NCBI GenBank assembly: GCA_013396525.1
Contig: VWYX01000084.1
Span: forward strand, 380,901 to 444,900
From: Chaetorhynchus papuensis
Lineage: Eukaryota; Chordata; Aves; Passeriformes; Rhipiduridae
Reading direction: 5' to 3'
Length of the DNA stretch: 64,000 nucleotides
Part shown: positions 13,304-26,994 of the stretch, one piece after another
Position numbering within the stretch: the first letter of the stretch is position 1
How the letters are laid out: each line of letters opens with the position of its first letter
Made by a program: the position numbers and the translations under genes
Notes under the pieces: model-generated
Told to the model about the DNA's origin: nothing
Seen by the model: only the letters and a program-made list of their open reading frames with translations
Database searches by the model: none

Positions 13304-15205
13304 AAAAATCCATTTTGAGACTTTGGCTTATTGTTCACTTAGATATCCCCTTAGAACCATGGAAACATCAGACCATCAATAAGGATTTGTGTCTTATGAT
13401 TTGAGTAAATAATAACAATTTTATGTTTCCATTGCTGTGGGATGTTTGTTAAGTAGATTCAAAAATATTTCTCAAGTCAGTGCACTGAAAGGTCCAGTAA
13501 TTTATCTTGGGCTACTTCAGATTGTTGCACTGGATGGTAAAGATGTGTCTATGAGATCTTCTTTCCCAAGGCACTCTTTCTTTCATTGTTTTTTTCCTTC
13601 TAATTTGTCTCTTATTCGTTGCTGTTTTTTCCACACCTGTGTTCCGTAAGCCTTTCTTTTACTATGAACAATTCTTGTTTCTGTCCTCTAGCTTTCTGCA
13701 GCATAAGCTTCCTTTCCCATCCACTTTTCATGCCCATGAATGCCATCAAGTCTTCTGTTTGTTTCTACAGATCCCGGTCTGATTACTTTTGTTCTCTCAC
13801 TCTCTGTTTCTTTTTGAATCCAGGTTATTCCTGACAGTATTCCTCAGATTGATCATCTTCTAGTTTAGACGTCCTCCAAATCTGGCCTGGTTTAGTGTTC
13901 TCTTTAGGCAGATCTTGAGTCCAGTCTCTTAACGTACTTAATCTTTGTGTTCTTTCTTACCATTACCTGTATTTTCACTTCTTTCAATTATGTAAATTCT
14001 GAGAGTTAGGAAGCATCTAGTGCCTATAATCCATCTTCTTTATTCTTACTCAGTTCTGCTTTGCCAATTCACAATTTTCTTCTTCCTCATGTTTTTCTCT
14101 CTGCTCTGTGTCAGTCTCTTTGTCAATTCGTTCTAGTCTCCTGTCCCAGCTGTGCCAGGACATTGTTTACCAAGTTAACTTTTGTTTCTCTCACCTTGAT
14201 TCCGCATCAGTCTCATTCCTCTCTTGGATTTTAGTTCCAGGCTTTTGCCTCTTCTCTCGGTCTTCTTCCTGTAGGAGTTTTGATTACCCTGTTCGTGGTT
14301 TCTGTAGCTATTCTTCATCTGCCACAGACAACATGAAAAGAGCAGGCTTTTAAGTTCCCTGACTTAGCATGATCGTCCACGTTATCTGTAGGAGTAGTCT
14401 TGCTTAGCCCCATGCAATATCATGGTAAATCATGTTTCCATACTAGTATTTTACTGAATATAGCCCAAAAGATCAAGAATTCCTTCTCTAATCATGGAAA
14501 AACTTCAATTCGTGTATACTTGACCAAATTTGGACATATCCTAAAAGGAAGGCTTTGTTATTTGGTAGATTTCAGGTGTTCTCTGCAAAGGGCAACATAA
14601 ATATTTAACACATTTTCTTAGAAGTGATCAACCTTTTGGAAGATTTGAGGCAGACACTCAATTTCATCCTAAATGGTCAAAATTGGAGAAATAAATAAGG
14701 AGCTGAAACACAAAATAAATATTGAACTGTAATAACCAGTGGTGCTGAAAGTCTTGTTTGTAGTTAGAAACGAGTTGTGTTTTACAGGAGTGTATTTTTA
14801 GCACTATGTTTATTATGTTTATTTTAACTGTGTGGAATGGCAATTAATAAATGTGTATAATATATTCTTGTAAATGGTTATCTCTCTCCACTCTATGTGA
14901 CTCAGTCACATTTTAGAGTTCAGATTATTCAAGTATGTAATTGTCAGCATGATCTAGTTAGAAGAGCATCAATGTTTGATAAACAAAGAAATTTAAGCTC
15001 ATTGTTTCTATAAAATTTTAGAACTAGTCTCTACTCCTACCAACATGAAGTCAAGCAGATTTGCAAACAAAATTCACCATTTACTTACAAAAAAAAAAAA
15101 TATTAATCATGAGTATATTGTTTCTTCAAATCTCCATAGAAAAAGGAGATATATCTTTACATATCATGTGAGATTTCATATAAATTGCTCCCCAGAATTC
15201 TTAAT

Positions 15206-15250
15206 GTTATTTAAATATAATTTTGAANGTTATTTAAATATAATTTTGAA
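15206..15250. repeat. Identical 22-bp copies on either side of a single N
   Basis: Positions 15206-15227 and 15229-15250 are identical, with the only N of the window between them at 15228. The pattern is what is left when two contigs with an unmerged overlap are joined across a one-base gap. A genuine tandem duplication is the alternative. Confidence 0.9.
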
Positions 15251-16937
15251 ATTTAAAAATATAATGTAAAATTGCAACACAAGAAATATTTTTATGTAAA
15301 AATGCAACTAAAAAAAAATCCAACTTCAACATAGCCTGAAGTAACATTATTAAAAAGTTAATTTTTCTGATATTGTAGCATTTACCTTTTTCACAGACCT
15401 GCTGAACCTACCTTCTTTCCAGAGCTTAAATTGATGTAAATGCTTTGCTGCTAAAGATTCGTTCTGGTCACTTTCATTAAAATGTTGAAGTTTTTTTCTC
15501 CATGCCTTCTTATGCTGTACTTGCTTTTAAGTAATACAATATGGTAAGGACTTTGAAATAAATTATATCTCCAGACACACAATGTTCGGTGGATCGATAA
15601 ATGTCCTATGACGTCTACTATGCATCATAAAATTTCTATCATAACCTTTTTAACAAAGCTTTTCTTCTTGGACACCAAGAATTTCATTCAAAGCATTTTA
15701 CATATTGCATTACTTATCAAAACAGAGGATATGTAAACCTTGACATTTGTTAAAAGACCCGGGCTTTAACAAAAAAAAGACCAGAACAAATCAATAGCAG
15801 AAAACAGATTAAACAACCAAAAAGTGACTGCTTAGAAATAGAAGCATGTGACATTACCCCAAGACAAGCTTTCAGCACATACTCAAAAGAAATAGTTTTT
15901 TGATATATACAGGCATCTGAAAGTCTCTCAGGCCATACTGGAGCTTCATATAGTAAATTGTTGCAAGTAAATAAATGTACAGTAAATAAATGTTAGAGCC
16001 TGTCTTGAAAAGCCTGCTTTGGGATAGGAGAAATTAAATTGCTTTTCTTGGCTAAGATTTCTTCCCACATCAGTGGGTATTAGAATAACCATGTACCATG
16101 TTAAATTATACTTAATATACTTGCCAGGTTCTATTTAATTCTAGTACAAGTAATGGTAAGAAGAATAATAATATTTGTTGTCAATAATACCAGTACTGTA
16201 TATAGTAAACTAAACGTAATTGTTCTAATTTTAGTAAACATATTAGTTTATATTTAATATAGATCTAATTTCTGTTTAGTAAAGATACTAAAGACAGTAT
16301 TTTGAAGCAGTGTGAATGTTTCTGTTGTTGCCTTTGAACAAGGCCCACTGCAAATACATTTATGGAACATAACATGAAATAAAAGTATTGTGATTAAGCT
16401 TACAATTATTCATAAATCACAAATGCACATGTGCATACCTATGTGTTATGTATGCATATTAATGAAATATATGCCTTACAGATCTCTTTATCTTTATAGC
16501 AAAATATGACTGCAAATGTCACCTTTGTTTTACCAGTCAAGAAATTATGATAGTAGCAATTGGATTCACTCATATGCTAGTATGTGAACCATTTGTTTGC
16601 AGGACATGTTGCAGTTTAAGGGAAAATGGAGATATTGCAAATCCAAGCTTGCTGTAAAAACTGTTCACATCATTACAGTAGTGCTGTAAGAGAAGTATAT
16701 AAAAAACTCAAAACAACAAATAAAAGTGAAACAAATATATTAAGGATTCACCTGCCTATTCATTTTGGTGTGTTTTGGGGAGTTTCAGAAAGTTGAGTTT
16801 GTTTTTTGGTTTGCTGCTTTTTCTTTTTTTTTTTTTGAAAAACAAGATTGTGTTTTTAAAGAACATTTCTAGGTTCAGTCTATTAATTCAGAGTGCCATT
16901 GTCTTCCCTTACCAGACTCTCTTGTCTTCTCTCATCC

Positions 16938-16998
16938 CCATGGTTGGACTCCATGATCTTAGAGGTCCTTTCCAACCTTTATGAATCCATGATTCTAT
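16938..16998 (+). mobile_element. CR1 LINE 3'-terminal fragment
   Basis: About 60 bp matching the 3' end of avian CR1 retrotransposons: ATGGTTGGACTCCATGATCT, then AGAGGTCCTTTCCAACC and an ATGATTCTAT-type tail. CR1 copies are usually 5'-truncated, so a tail-only copy is ordinary. It lies in the last LRRIQ1 intron, in the same direction as the gene. Confidence 0.85.
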
Positions 16999-19900
16999 TC
17001 TTATGTTTTCATTAATCTTTCTCTTTGGTCTTACATTAAACTCTAGGAGAAAGAACTGCAAAACCCTTTCTCATATTTGACTAATATCTTCATTATAAAT
17101 GAGGTTTCTTTGTTTTATGACACAATTTTTCAATCATAAATGATATTTAAGCCACTCGCAGTTACAATAGCCACTAGTGTAACATCTGAGAAATAGCTAT
17201 GATGTGAATAGGAGTAAGCAAACTGCACTATGCTGGTATGACTTAATCTGTGCTTAAAAATTCTTCTTCAGGGAATAAGTTGTTGGTTCTCCATGCCAGC
17301 CCTGTCTTTCATCACTCCAGTTAGACTGATAACTGGAACAGCAGCATTGATAATAATACCCAACTCCTAGTACTATTTAGTAGCTATCAAAAGTGCTTTA
17401 TCAGAAGTGCGCACATAATTATGCCCATTTCAAAGATGGAAAGATGGGACATACAAAAGGAATTATTTACAGTGATCTACAGCAAACCCCTCTGTAGATA
17501 CCTCATTCCAAATTAGTTGATCATTCTCTACAATGGCTTTATTTTCTTTGGCTGAAAGTGCTGAGAACTGTGTAAAGGATGGAAAGAAAGAATACAGAGT
17601 TAGTCTGTGCTTCAGTTCAGTTTGTCTAGGTCACAACTGTATAATAAAGTTTAAAGCAGACACTACAAAGTCTAACAAGACCAGATAAAGAAAAAGAGAC
17701 CCATGACTGTTGGACTTTGGGAGAGCCTCTGATTTGTTAAACATGCATTCAAGAGAGCAGAGAATCTACACCTTTAGAGTGTCTGGGATTTTGTGAAAAT
17801 ATCTTCAGGCTGATGAAGTTATCCTGCCCTGTTACTGAGGGTCTGCAAATCCTGAGCAATGATTCTCAGACATCTAAAATGTTGTTCTGCCAGACAGCCT
17901 ATATGCACTTCAGATTAATAGTTTATTACATTTCTGGACTGTTCTACCCTCTAAACAATGTGTAAATCAGTTTAAAAATAAAAAAAAAATAAATTTTGGA
18001 CCTTTGAACTTGTTTTGGTTAGCAGAATTCATGCTATGATAGATGCAGCTATTCTGCCAAAATAAAAGGATGTATTAGCAATTTATGGAGACTTTTCACA
18101 AGTTTCTTGCAGCAAATTATAGCAGGTCTTTGGGGATTTTTTTTATGGAATAAATAATATGCATTTCATACTCATGTAAGGACAATATATCCCTTCCAAT
18201 GCATTGCATATGGTTGCAAGAGAAGAGCCAAAAACCCTATAGGTACAGGTTTCTGAAATCCATCATGAAAATACTACTTAGCAGTGCACACAGATTCATA
18301 AAAAAGTGAGGTTGTTAGTTCAGATATAATCCAGGTCAGGCAGTTAGGATGAGGTTGATTAACTGTCTTGCTATATTGATTTTATGACTACTAGACTAGT
18401 TTTCAAATTCATTTTTGATAGTCTCTTTGTAGCATTTGTTTTTATTTTTTGTTAGAAATAATGTAATTAAATGTCTTTTGGGTCAAAATATAGAAAAAAA
18501 ATAGCTGGTATGTCTTGTTTACCTATATTATTGATACCAGGTTGAAGATGAGTGCATGGGAAAAGAGTAAGTTAGCCCAATTTTGTTTTCCACTTCAAAT
18601 GTGCAATTTGCTATTTCCTTTTTATTTTAACAAAGAACATACTCCAGTCCTAATTATTTTTGTTGTTTAACAATGTTTTCAGTTTCAGAAAATATTTCTT
18701 TAAATTAAAAGCATGCAATTTAAAAAATATTATTACCATGTTAGATTTATTTTGAAGTTTCACTAATTAACTACTTAATTTACTAATTTGAGGGTTTTAG
18801 CCTTCAGTGAATATGTTATGGTTCCCAGGCAAAATAATTAATGGAAAGTTTACTGCTTGATTAAATATTTTCTTTGCTCTTTAACAAAAGCCTTTCTGTA
18901 CTAGAGAGATCTGCTACCATTTGAGGTGTTAAATAAAATAATCCAAAGGCAAGGAAACTGGGAATGCTGTAAAGACAAAATATCAGGATTTTAAATCTTT
19001 ATGAGGTCCATCTAGAGTAAATTATATATTTTAAGAAAAAACCAATTGGCTACATCTGTAGAGCCATAGGAAGATGAATGGAGATAATGTTAAAAATACT
19101 GAAAGCTCTTGATTGCCAAAAGAAAGAACTATTTAGTAAGACACATTTGCAATAATTTAAGAATTCATAAGAAAGGGAATTGTGGGCTGGGAAAACCTCC
19201 TGACATTTACATCTAGCAGGTTACATAAAAGCATCCATGGGAAAATAAAGAAACTCTTACTCTTTGGTACATAGAATGATATTCAGTCATATGATTTAAA
19301 ATATGTTCTACTTTTTTGGCACTACATATTGTGAGAAATTTAATTTTTCTACTGAGAAGTACTAAAAATTTAAAATACCAAAATACTGAAACTATGTAGG
19401 TAATATTATTTTCCTTTGGTAAGTGGTAAAAAGTTGCTCATAAAATATGTATTTGATAAGCAGGCGTGTTAATTATATATATATACATGCACACACAAAC
19501 TGCTGTATTGTGAACATCATATCATTCTCTTGCAAAGTTTGGACTGTCTTCCATAGATGTTTTCTTTCTTAGAGATGCCCAAGAAAGATATTTCCAGGTG
19601 TAAAGTGTTCATTTATGTTAAATGAATATCATACCTTTGGCCATGCCTACTGGTTATTTTATTTAAATAATAGTCTTAAGAGTTTTGTAGAAACTACTAA
19701 GTTATTCAAGCATCTGTATGCATGACAATGAAAGTGATCATTTCACATGTTCCTAAATTTTTCTGTAGCACCATCCAGCATCTAAGTATTTCTGAGCTTT
19801 GAACAAAAGAAATCTCTCTTTTATTTGGTCTAATATAGTAAAACAATAACTTGTTAATTAGATATATGCTCTGAACTAGTTCTTCATCCACTTGAAGGCT

Positions 19901-20220
19901 GAGTTTCTGTGTCAAAAGCATTAAGTATCTCCATAGGTGTTTAAGTTCAAAATAGACAGATAATGGCACTTCTAAAAATATGATAATTTTGTTGAGTAAT
20001 TTTACTCTCTTTTTGGATAAGGAGGTTTTTTATTTTAGAAAATACTGCCTTGTGAAAATACTTGTATTACTTTTAAAAGGTGAGAAATACATAACTATAA
20101 AAATTGTGTGCTGTCAAATTAGACATAAAAATATTATTGTCTTGAAAAGAATATGGTACAGTGAAATTTAGGGAGTTTTGGTTGGTTGGTTTTTAATTTC
20201 ATGTCTGTTTTATTGTTTAG

Positions 20221-20360
20221 AAAAGAATATTTCTACTCCAGAAAAATCATGTTTGCGTCCATCTCATAAAGAACGGATATCATTTCGAGACCATCCAGTG
20301 CAGCTAAGTGGAGGATGGGGAGCAGGGAAAAAAAGGCAAAAGCTTAAAAATATTAGCTGA
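20221..20360 (+). CDS. LRRIQ1: LRRIQ1 last coding exon and stop
   Basis: The acceptor is TTTTATTGTTTAG. The first two bases complete a Lys codon with the A left at 8513; 45 codons and TGA follow. It encodes NISTPEKSCLRPSHKERISF, then RDHPVQLSGGWGAGKKRQKL and KNIS. The RISFRDHPVQLSGGWG block is a compact, conserved-looking motif, and the end is very basic (KKRQKLK). The three exon joins across four exons give one uninterrupted frame of about 120 codons. The reading frame starting at ATG 20178 in the intron is an artefact of reading through the acceptor. Confidence 0.85.
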
Positions 20361-20800
20361 ATATTGGAGATAACTAGTTGATTTAATCAAATATGGAGAG
20401 CATATGGAGAGCTGTTTCTTTTTAAGCCTCTGAATATCAATTGTTGGATTTTCATTTATTACCAATAAACCAGTTGCAGTTAACTACTTTTGACTTATTT
20501 TATTATACATGGTTACAGTGGTTTGGGTTTTGTGGGATTTTTTGGTCAAAGTATTTTATACCTGTCAGTAAGTTATCATTGTTTGTGTTTTCAATTGCTT
20601 ATATGTTCATGTGGTATAGAATGCAGAACTGATTAACTCTACAAGGTTTGTTGCACAGTGACTAAGTTTAGGCTTGCTTATAAGAACTGGATGAGAAGTC
20701 CAAATGTAATAAGGGCTCATGTTCATGTGATGTGTGTCACATATTGAAACACTGAATTCTCATTTTCTCACAAAATAAAATACATGCTTGCAAACTGTGT
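20361..20800 (+). other. LRRIQ1: Probable LRRIQ1 3' UTR
   Basis: AT-rich sequence after the TGA with AATAAA at 20464-20469 and 20774-20779. The second is followed within about 20 bp by a GT-rich stretch (CTGTGTTGTGAG), the usual arrangement for cleavage and polyadenylation, so the transcript may end near 20,800. This is inferred from motifs only. Confidence 0.45.
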
Positions 20801-23446
20801 TGTGAGCTGTAACAGCCAGCGATGCCGTTCTTAGAGAAGTCTGTTTGGAATATTTGACTGAACCAGTATACAAATGATAGGCATGCACTTTCCCTTTTTT
20901 AGGAATATGAGTAGTCCTCTAGATTGTCCTAATATGGTAAAGCAATCTGTTATAGTTTTATACTTTCAAATACTTCTGTTTCCTAGAGAATTAAAAAAAG
21001 ATTAAAAGGTTCCCATTTTGTTCTGGGATGATGTAAAATTGGATCTATGTGTCACTGTTAACCCAACTTCATTTTTTCACAGAGAGGCTCCTTTAGACAC
21101 ATGTGTAAATGTTTTGTGGTGCAAGAAAATCTAGAGAAAGAGAAGAAATACTGTTTCAACTAGAATACAGTTTCAACTGTTCATGGGTATCTAACTCATT
21201 AATTCTAGTCAATGCTTTGTCCATCAACATTCAGGAGAGAAAATGTTTCTTGATTTCAAAGCCTAACATTATTTTAATGTTTTCCACTTTGAGGGTATAA
21301 ATCGCTAATTGGATCTAGAAAAGGCTGTCTTTGGTATTTCCTTGTCTGTTTTTGTAATCCTCAGCCCCCTGTAGATGGAGAAAGAAGTGGAGAGGGTAAT
21401 GGGGCTTGAAACTTCAGTAAAGAATATAAATTCTTTCATTGTGGCTGTTTTAAAAATGTGCTTAAATTATGTGATGTTATTCCGTAAAGTGCTTTTTATG
21501 CTAACATACACATCCTACTGTGGATTAAAAGCATTTTTCTCTACTTTTGTGAATACTTGCATTCATTTTCAGATAAAAAGATGACTCATCTCATGGAAAA
21601 CCTCCCATAAATAATTTTGCTTTTTTGAACCACTGTCCTGTTTTTATTGTCACTTTGCTATTGAAAAGTCAGCGCACCCTATTTCAGAAGAGATTTCTTT
21701 GCCTTTCTGGGGAATTATGGTCAGTGAAGGTTGCTTGACCTGACTATAGAAATGCTATGGTTGTCAACAGGGTATAAAATGTCCTTAGATGTTTATCATA
21801 CCTAGTTAGTTTCCCTGTGTATGATGTCAAGTGTTCAGCTTGATTTCAGGATCTGCAGTATAGTGACTTCTAAACATCACTAACAAATACTGGAGCTTTT
21901 GTGATTTTTCTTTTAACATCAAGGTTATGAGTTTTATGGGAAAAACTTTGCTATTTCAAAATGTCTGCCACTACACCTGGCAGTGTTGCCGCAGTCACAG
22001 GTGTTAACTGGAAATCAAAATACAAAATCAAGCACTTCGTAGTTTAACACTTCTTGAAGATTGTCCCCTCTACTTGCCTAGAGTATCCATAATATACTGC
22101 ACATCACCAGAGCTGTAAATAAGGGATATTTCAGATTTTATGCTTCTTTCTATATCTGCATCATTTATATCTGTAGCTACATCTATATCTAAAAAAAGTC
22201 TGTTGTATAAAAATTATCATACCTATATATATTTTACTTTCAAGGTGTTTCTGAATGAGAAATACCTTCCAGCCTAAATAAAATGGGTTGGTAACATTTT
22301 TTAAGGCATTTTATTTTGCAAAGATAAATGGTAGCTTTTTAATACACAGTTTACTGGATTACAAACTGGAGTGGCAATATTCCCTGACAAGTCTTTTTGG
22401 GTTCATAATATGCTTAGTCTGCTATTCAATTAGTTGATATTGTCATGCATAAGTTAAGTAATATACCCAACAGCAATAAAGGTATAAAGTATGCCAACAC
22501 ATGTTGCTGTTTTCATTATATAACATTGTGTAATGGGATCTTTCTCAGAAACACATCTTTCTCAGAATTGCAGTGTTCGAAGTACAGCGTGTCTGACCAA
22601 ATACAGAAACACGTGCAAGGTGCAATTTCTGTTCAGGCCAGCAGAAAGACCTTTATTGCACTCAGGGCTCAGGTGAAGTAACCAACGTGCCTTGGTGTTC
22701 ATAGTCACATCTTACAGTACCTAAGGTCAGAGGTAACACGGATGATACATGTGGTGGATTTTTTATGACATGTATTTTTCAAGCCCTACTCTGCAAGCAG
22801 TTTCATGCTTTTTTTTATGTCTTTTGGGCATTTTCTTTTAGTTCTCTCTTTTTAATTTCCTTTTTTTTCCCCCCACTTTTCTTTGTCCTGTCCACACCTA
22901 CCCCCTGATGCAGTAATTCTCATTTAGGACAAGAACAGATTCTTAAAAGTAAGTTTCTCTGTCAGTCTGTTCAAATGTTGGAGTGGCTGTTAGTGACAGT
23001 CCAGCAAAACTTCCATCACAGAACCCTGAAACTGCGTTCCTGGATGTGCTGCTGCCTTTGCAGTGCTTCAGACTTGTTCCAGGCTCACTAGCATCATCTC
23101 CTCGACCCTTTTTTCCGTTCCCTGAAGATCCTTTAACATGAAGGATGAGGAACTTCGTATGAATAAGCTCTTTTAAAAAATCTTCCTTGTATGTATGAAG
23201 CTTGAGACTCAGGAATGTGGAAAAGCATTCATTTGAAATAAAGAAGAAAACAACAAAGTGCATTTATATATTGAACCGGTGATGGGTGTTACTCCCCAAA
23301 GCAAATTGAAAAGCTTTCTACGAGCTCTCCTGAACGGATCCGTGGGCTGTCTTTTCCTGTGTAGTTTACCTGAAGGTATGCATAGTAGTTCTTTAACCCC
23401 TCTGTTGTTTGAATGGGGGCATTAGGAAAAATACCTGCGGCAACAG

Positions 23447-23475
23447 AAAAAAACAAACAAACAAACAAACAAAAA
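23447..23475. repeat. (AAAC)n microsatellite
   Basis: Seven or so AAAC units, followed by A-rich sequence with CCCC interruptions. On the other strand it reads as GTTT repeats, which explains the Cys/Leu/Phe/Val-rich minus-strand frame. Confidence 0.85.
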
Positions 23476-25489
23476 AACCCCAAAAAAGCCAAAAAAAACA
23501 AACCCTCCACGAAATGCGTGGTCTGAATGTCTGAGTGTTAACGAGGTGCTAAATGGTACTCAGATCACACACACCTGAATGACAAAAGACTGTGAGGGAA
23601 TGTTTCTCACTGAATAACGAGCAGATTCACCTACTTACCTACTTCAGACGCAGTGACCATGCTGACTCAAAAGATTATTGCTGAAATGCGTTTCGTGTTT
23701 CAACAGGTATGTAAATAGCCAAGGTATAGCATAGACATTGCTTTGGTAGGAGTGAGTTGGTGTTATATTTTGACTTAGTAAATCATTGTCATTAATTGTT
23801 AATAATCCTGTTATTCAAACATGCATTCATTAAAGGCATGTCCACTGTACATAGTGTTTAGATTTTTCAAAAACTTGCCACAGGTGGCATCCAAATCTGG
23901 CCTCAGACACATGGCTGCAAAACTGCTTCTTGGTCTTCCATTACAACTGTTAAAAGCACTATGAGGAATGTATTGGATTAATATCTCCTAGATTTTCTTT
24001 TCAGATTCTCATGATAACAGCAATATATGTTTATGAAGGTACAGTCTTTCCTTGATATGTACTGAAATTACTCCTGTTAGCATTGATGGAAACCAGATTA
24101 ATATTCTGGGTTATGGTGCAATCTTAATACGCTTTTCTTTTGTCAGAAAAACACATATGAAAAGTAGCTGCTACCACATGGCCCCAAAAAAGCAGGAATA
24201 GAACTCTTAATTATATTATAAAAGATTGAATAGCCTGATATTACATCTGAGATCCAAACGGTTTGTACTCAGCTGTACTAGCTGGAGAAGAAAACAACCA
24301 AACAAACCAATCCCCAGCAACTTGGGGGTTTTATGTTTTTTTTATTTCTTTCTATGGTCATAAGTGAAAAACAAATTAACTAATTTTATTTTTATAACAG
24401 TTGTGTTTGGATATTATTCTGTGTCAGTCACCTGCTGCAGTTTATAGAGCCTGTGTGAGAAATGTGTATCTATACATTCATATACACTTTCGTATATAAT
24501 TTTGCATATACTTTCATATATCTATATCTATCTATCTGTTTATAAATATACACACAGATATGAGAGTGGGATGTCAACTGGTCATGGATGTAGCTGTGGT
24601 TAAGTAGTAATGGGACACCTCTTTCTTCTCACAAGAAGTCAGAAAAATATGCCCAGAGTAGGGAAGGAGACAGGTATGGCCTGCAAGTAACAGTGTACAT
24701 AAACTAAAGTAGTGTTGGGTCTTGTGGAGAACTGCTTTCCTGATTTTCAAGGTAGATGATGGAGAGAAAAATGCTGACCACATGCCCTTGGCTACATCCT
24801 GAATCACTTTCTGGGCAGCAAGTTGTGCTGAAGGTTTGTTAGCAATAAAATACCAATTGGAGAGATGTTCATGAAGTTCCATGATGCCAAATGAGCAGGG
24901 ACTGGGTTTCCAAAGAGATTTTTAGTGGGAATATTATATAACTGCCCCAGACTGACCATCCTTACAAGGACTGGAAGTTGAAATTAATGGCACTATGAGC
25001 TATACTGTTATTTACAGATCATTTAGACAATTGGATTGTCCTTTATGAGCACTTCCTCCATTATATTGGTGACAGATGCTGACACAACAGGTTAGTACAT
25101 ACCTAAGTAGCTGCCAAGGACTAGCATTTGTTCTTTCCCTCATCTTCATTCAAATGTTAAACAGATTTGTTTGGAGTTAGTAACCTTTTCTTCGTTTCTT
25201 AGTTGACTGATTGCTGCTTATATAGTGCCTGTTTTGTTTTGTTTTGGTTTTGTATAAAACATTAAATAAACTAAATACTTAGGAAGATATAAAATTACTT
25301 CTGGCTGATATGCAATTGATAGCTCTTTAACAATAAAGCAGGTAAGAGCATATTGGTAACAACAAATGCTGATTTCACAAAGTTAAGAAGTGATAAAAAA
25401 CATGTTAATAGCTAAGGGTCAGGTTCTCTTTATTCCTAACTTATTCATTTATTAAATTACACTTATACGAAGAAACCAGAGGTTAGCAA

Positions 25490-25507
25490 TTTTTTTTTTT
25501 TTTTTTT
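25490..25507. repeat. T18 homopolymer
   Basis: Eighteen consecutive T bases just before the base composition changes to GC-rich. I see no retroelement body beside it. Confidence 0.9.
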
Positions 25508-26994
25508 CTGAGAGGCACTACTTCAGTCCTGAATGCAAACAAGCACCACCTGGTAGATGAGCCACAGCCAAGATGTTCCACATATATCCTGAGAGGGAAG
25601 GCAGCTTTTTAGGAGAGAGTGCCGTAACTAGTTAAATTCTAATAAAGGATAAATGCCTCTATTTCAAACTGGCTCAGTTTTCTGTGCTTGTGAGCCATGG
25701 TCTGAAGAAAAGGAACGTACAAAAATAAAATGGGCTGGATATTCCTCCTACATTATTCCGATCATGAGATGAGAGCTGTCCCGTCCAAACAGTGTGGGTT
25801 CTGTCACCATTACCGGGTAGGAGAGGTTCGAGAGGTTATTCATTGCAAGAACACAGGTCAGCCGCAAGCTTGGCTCGTTTGTCTAATGCGTTGCTATTCG
25901 TGCGATTGAATACAGTTCTCCGGCGACTTTTATTTAAACGACGATGTCCTTTACATGAAAAAAGAAGGATTGCTGCGGGATTTAAAAAGCACGGCTGGGC
26001 GAGAAGAGAATAAAAACATCGGCCTCGCAGTCTCAAGAAGTGGCAGTTTCTGGGGGCTTTTTCTCTTCCCCCACAGTTTACCCTCCGTCTGCAGGTTCTG
26101 TGAGAGGTGCGGCTGCGGGCGGTGCCAGCTCGGAGCGGCGGCGTGCGCCCCGCTCCGGAGCGACACCGAGGGGCTGTGCCCGGCAAGCCGGCACGGATCC
26201 TGGCTTCCATTCCACGAGCTTCATTCTCCAGTGCGGGTCCAGCCCCGTAGATTTCTGTGAGACATTTGACCGAAAAAAAAAAAAAAATTTAAAAAATTAT
26301 TCAAACAAAGCAAAACCAAAAGCAAAGAACTGTATTTTCCATTGCCCCTCCATGTTTGTGCCGTTTTCCTTCGCATTTAATTGCAGGTAATGACTCGGGA
26401 AGCTGTTGCCTTCATGTAATGTGCAGTCTGGCCGTGTGCAGGCTTAAGCTCAGAGCCTCGGGCAGGACGGTGTGGGAAGGACTTGTCCCTGCTCGGGGTA
26501 GATGCGCTGGCTGTGGTGGCAAATGGTCGAAAGGGGGGACCTGCTTTCACCTGGCCGCACCTCCTGCCCTGAGAACAGGAGGCGAGGCAAGGATTGAAGC
26601 TTACACAGTTCTGCTTTACCTGAATACTTGGTAACATTAAACATTTTGTGCTTTGCCAGAGCACAAATGCAAACACAAATAAGAGAATTTCCTGCAGGAT
26701 CATGTCATCTCCTCACCTCCCATCGCTGCCCGATACCGTCTAGAAAGAGCCAGCACACAAACGGACTAGAGAAAAATGTCTTTCGTGGTGACATATGCCA
26801 GGTATGGGTTTTGTCAAGAAAAGTGAAATATTTTGAGGCAATTTGTAATACAGTGGATTAATTTGAATTGCCCAGGGTAGAAACAGAAAGAAGACTGTCT
26901 CTAACCAAAGGCTGGGGGCTGGCTTTATTTGCCAATATCAATATTTGTGTGGAAAGCTTAAAATATGTTGTTTTTCCAAGAACTGAAGTTTTAG

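Larger units (their letters stand above)
8514..20220 (+). other. LRRIQ1: LRRIQ1 last intron
   Basis: An 11.7-kb AT-rich intron. It holds an A22 run followed by a short GA array (13273-13303), a T/C-rich stretch (about 13,540-14,360), the only ambiguous base of the window (N at 15228) between two identical 22-bp copies, a possible MIR-like remnant (about 17,350-17,500) and a CR1 tail (16938-16998). No other exon or RNA gene is supportable. Confidence 0.7.
20801..25700. other. AT-rich intergenic DNA between LRRIQ1 and ALX1
   Basis: No coding exon is supportable. It holds simple sequence: an (AAAC)n array near 23447-23475, TATC/TA-rich sequence near 24,480-24,565 and a T18 run at 25490-25507. 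The 106-codon minus-strand frame at 22943-23263 and the one at 23289-23510 (crossing the AAAC array) have no protein-like features. Confidence 0.65.
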
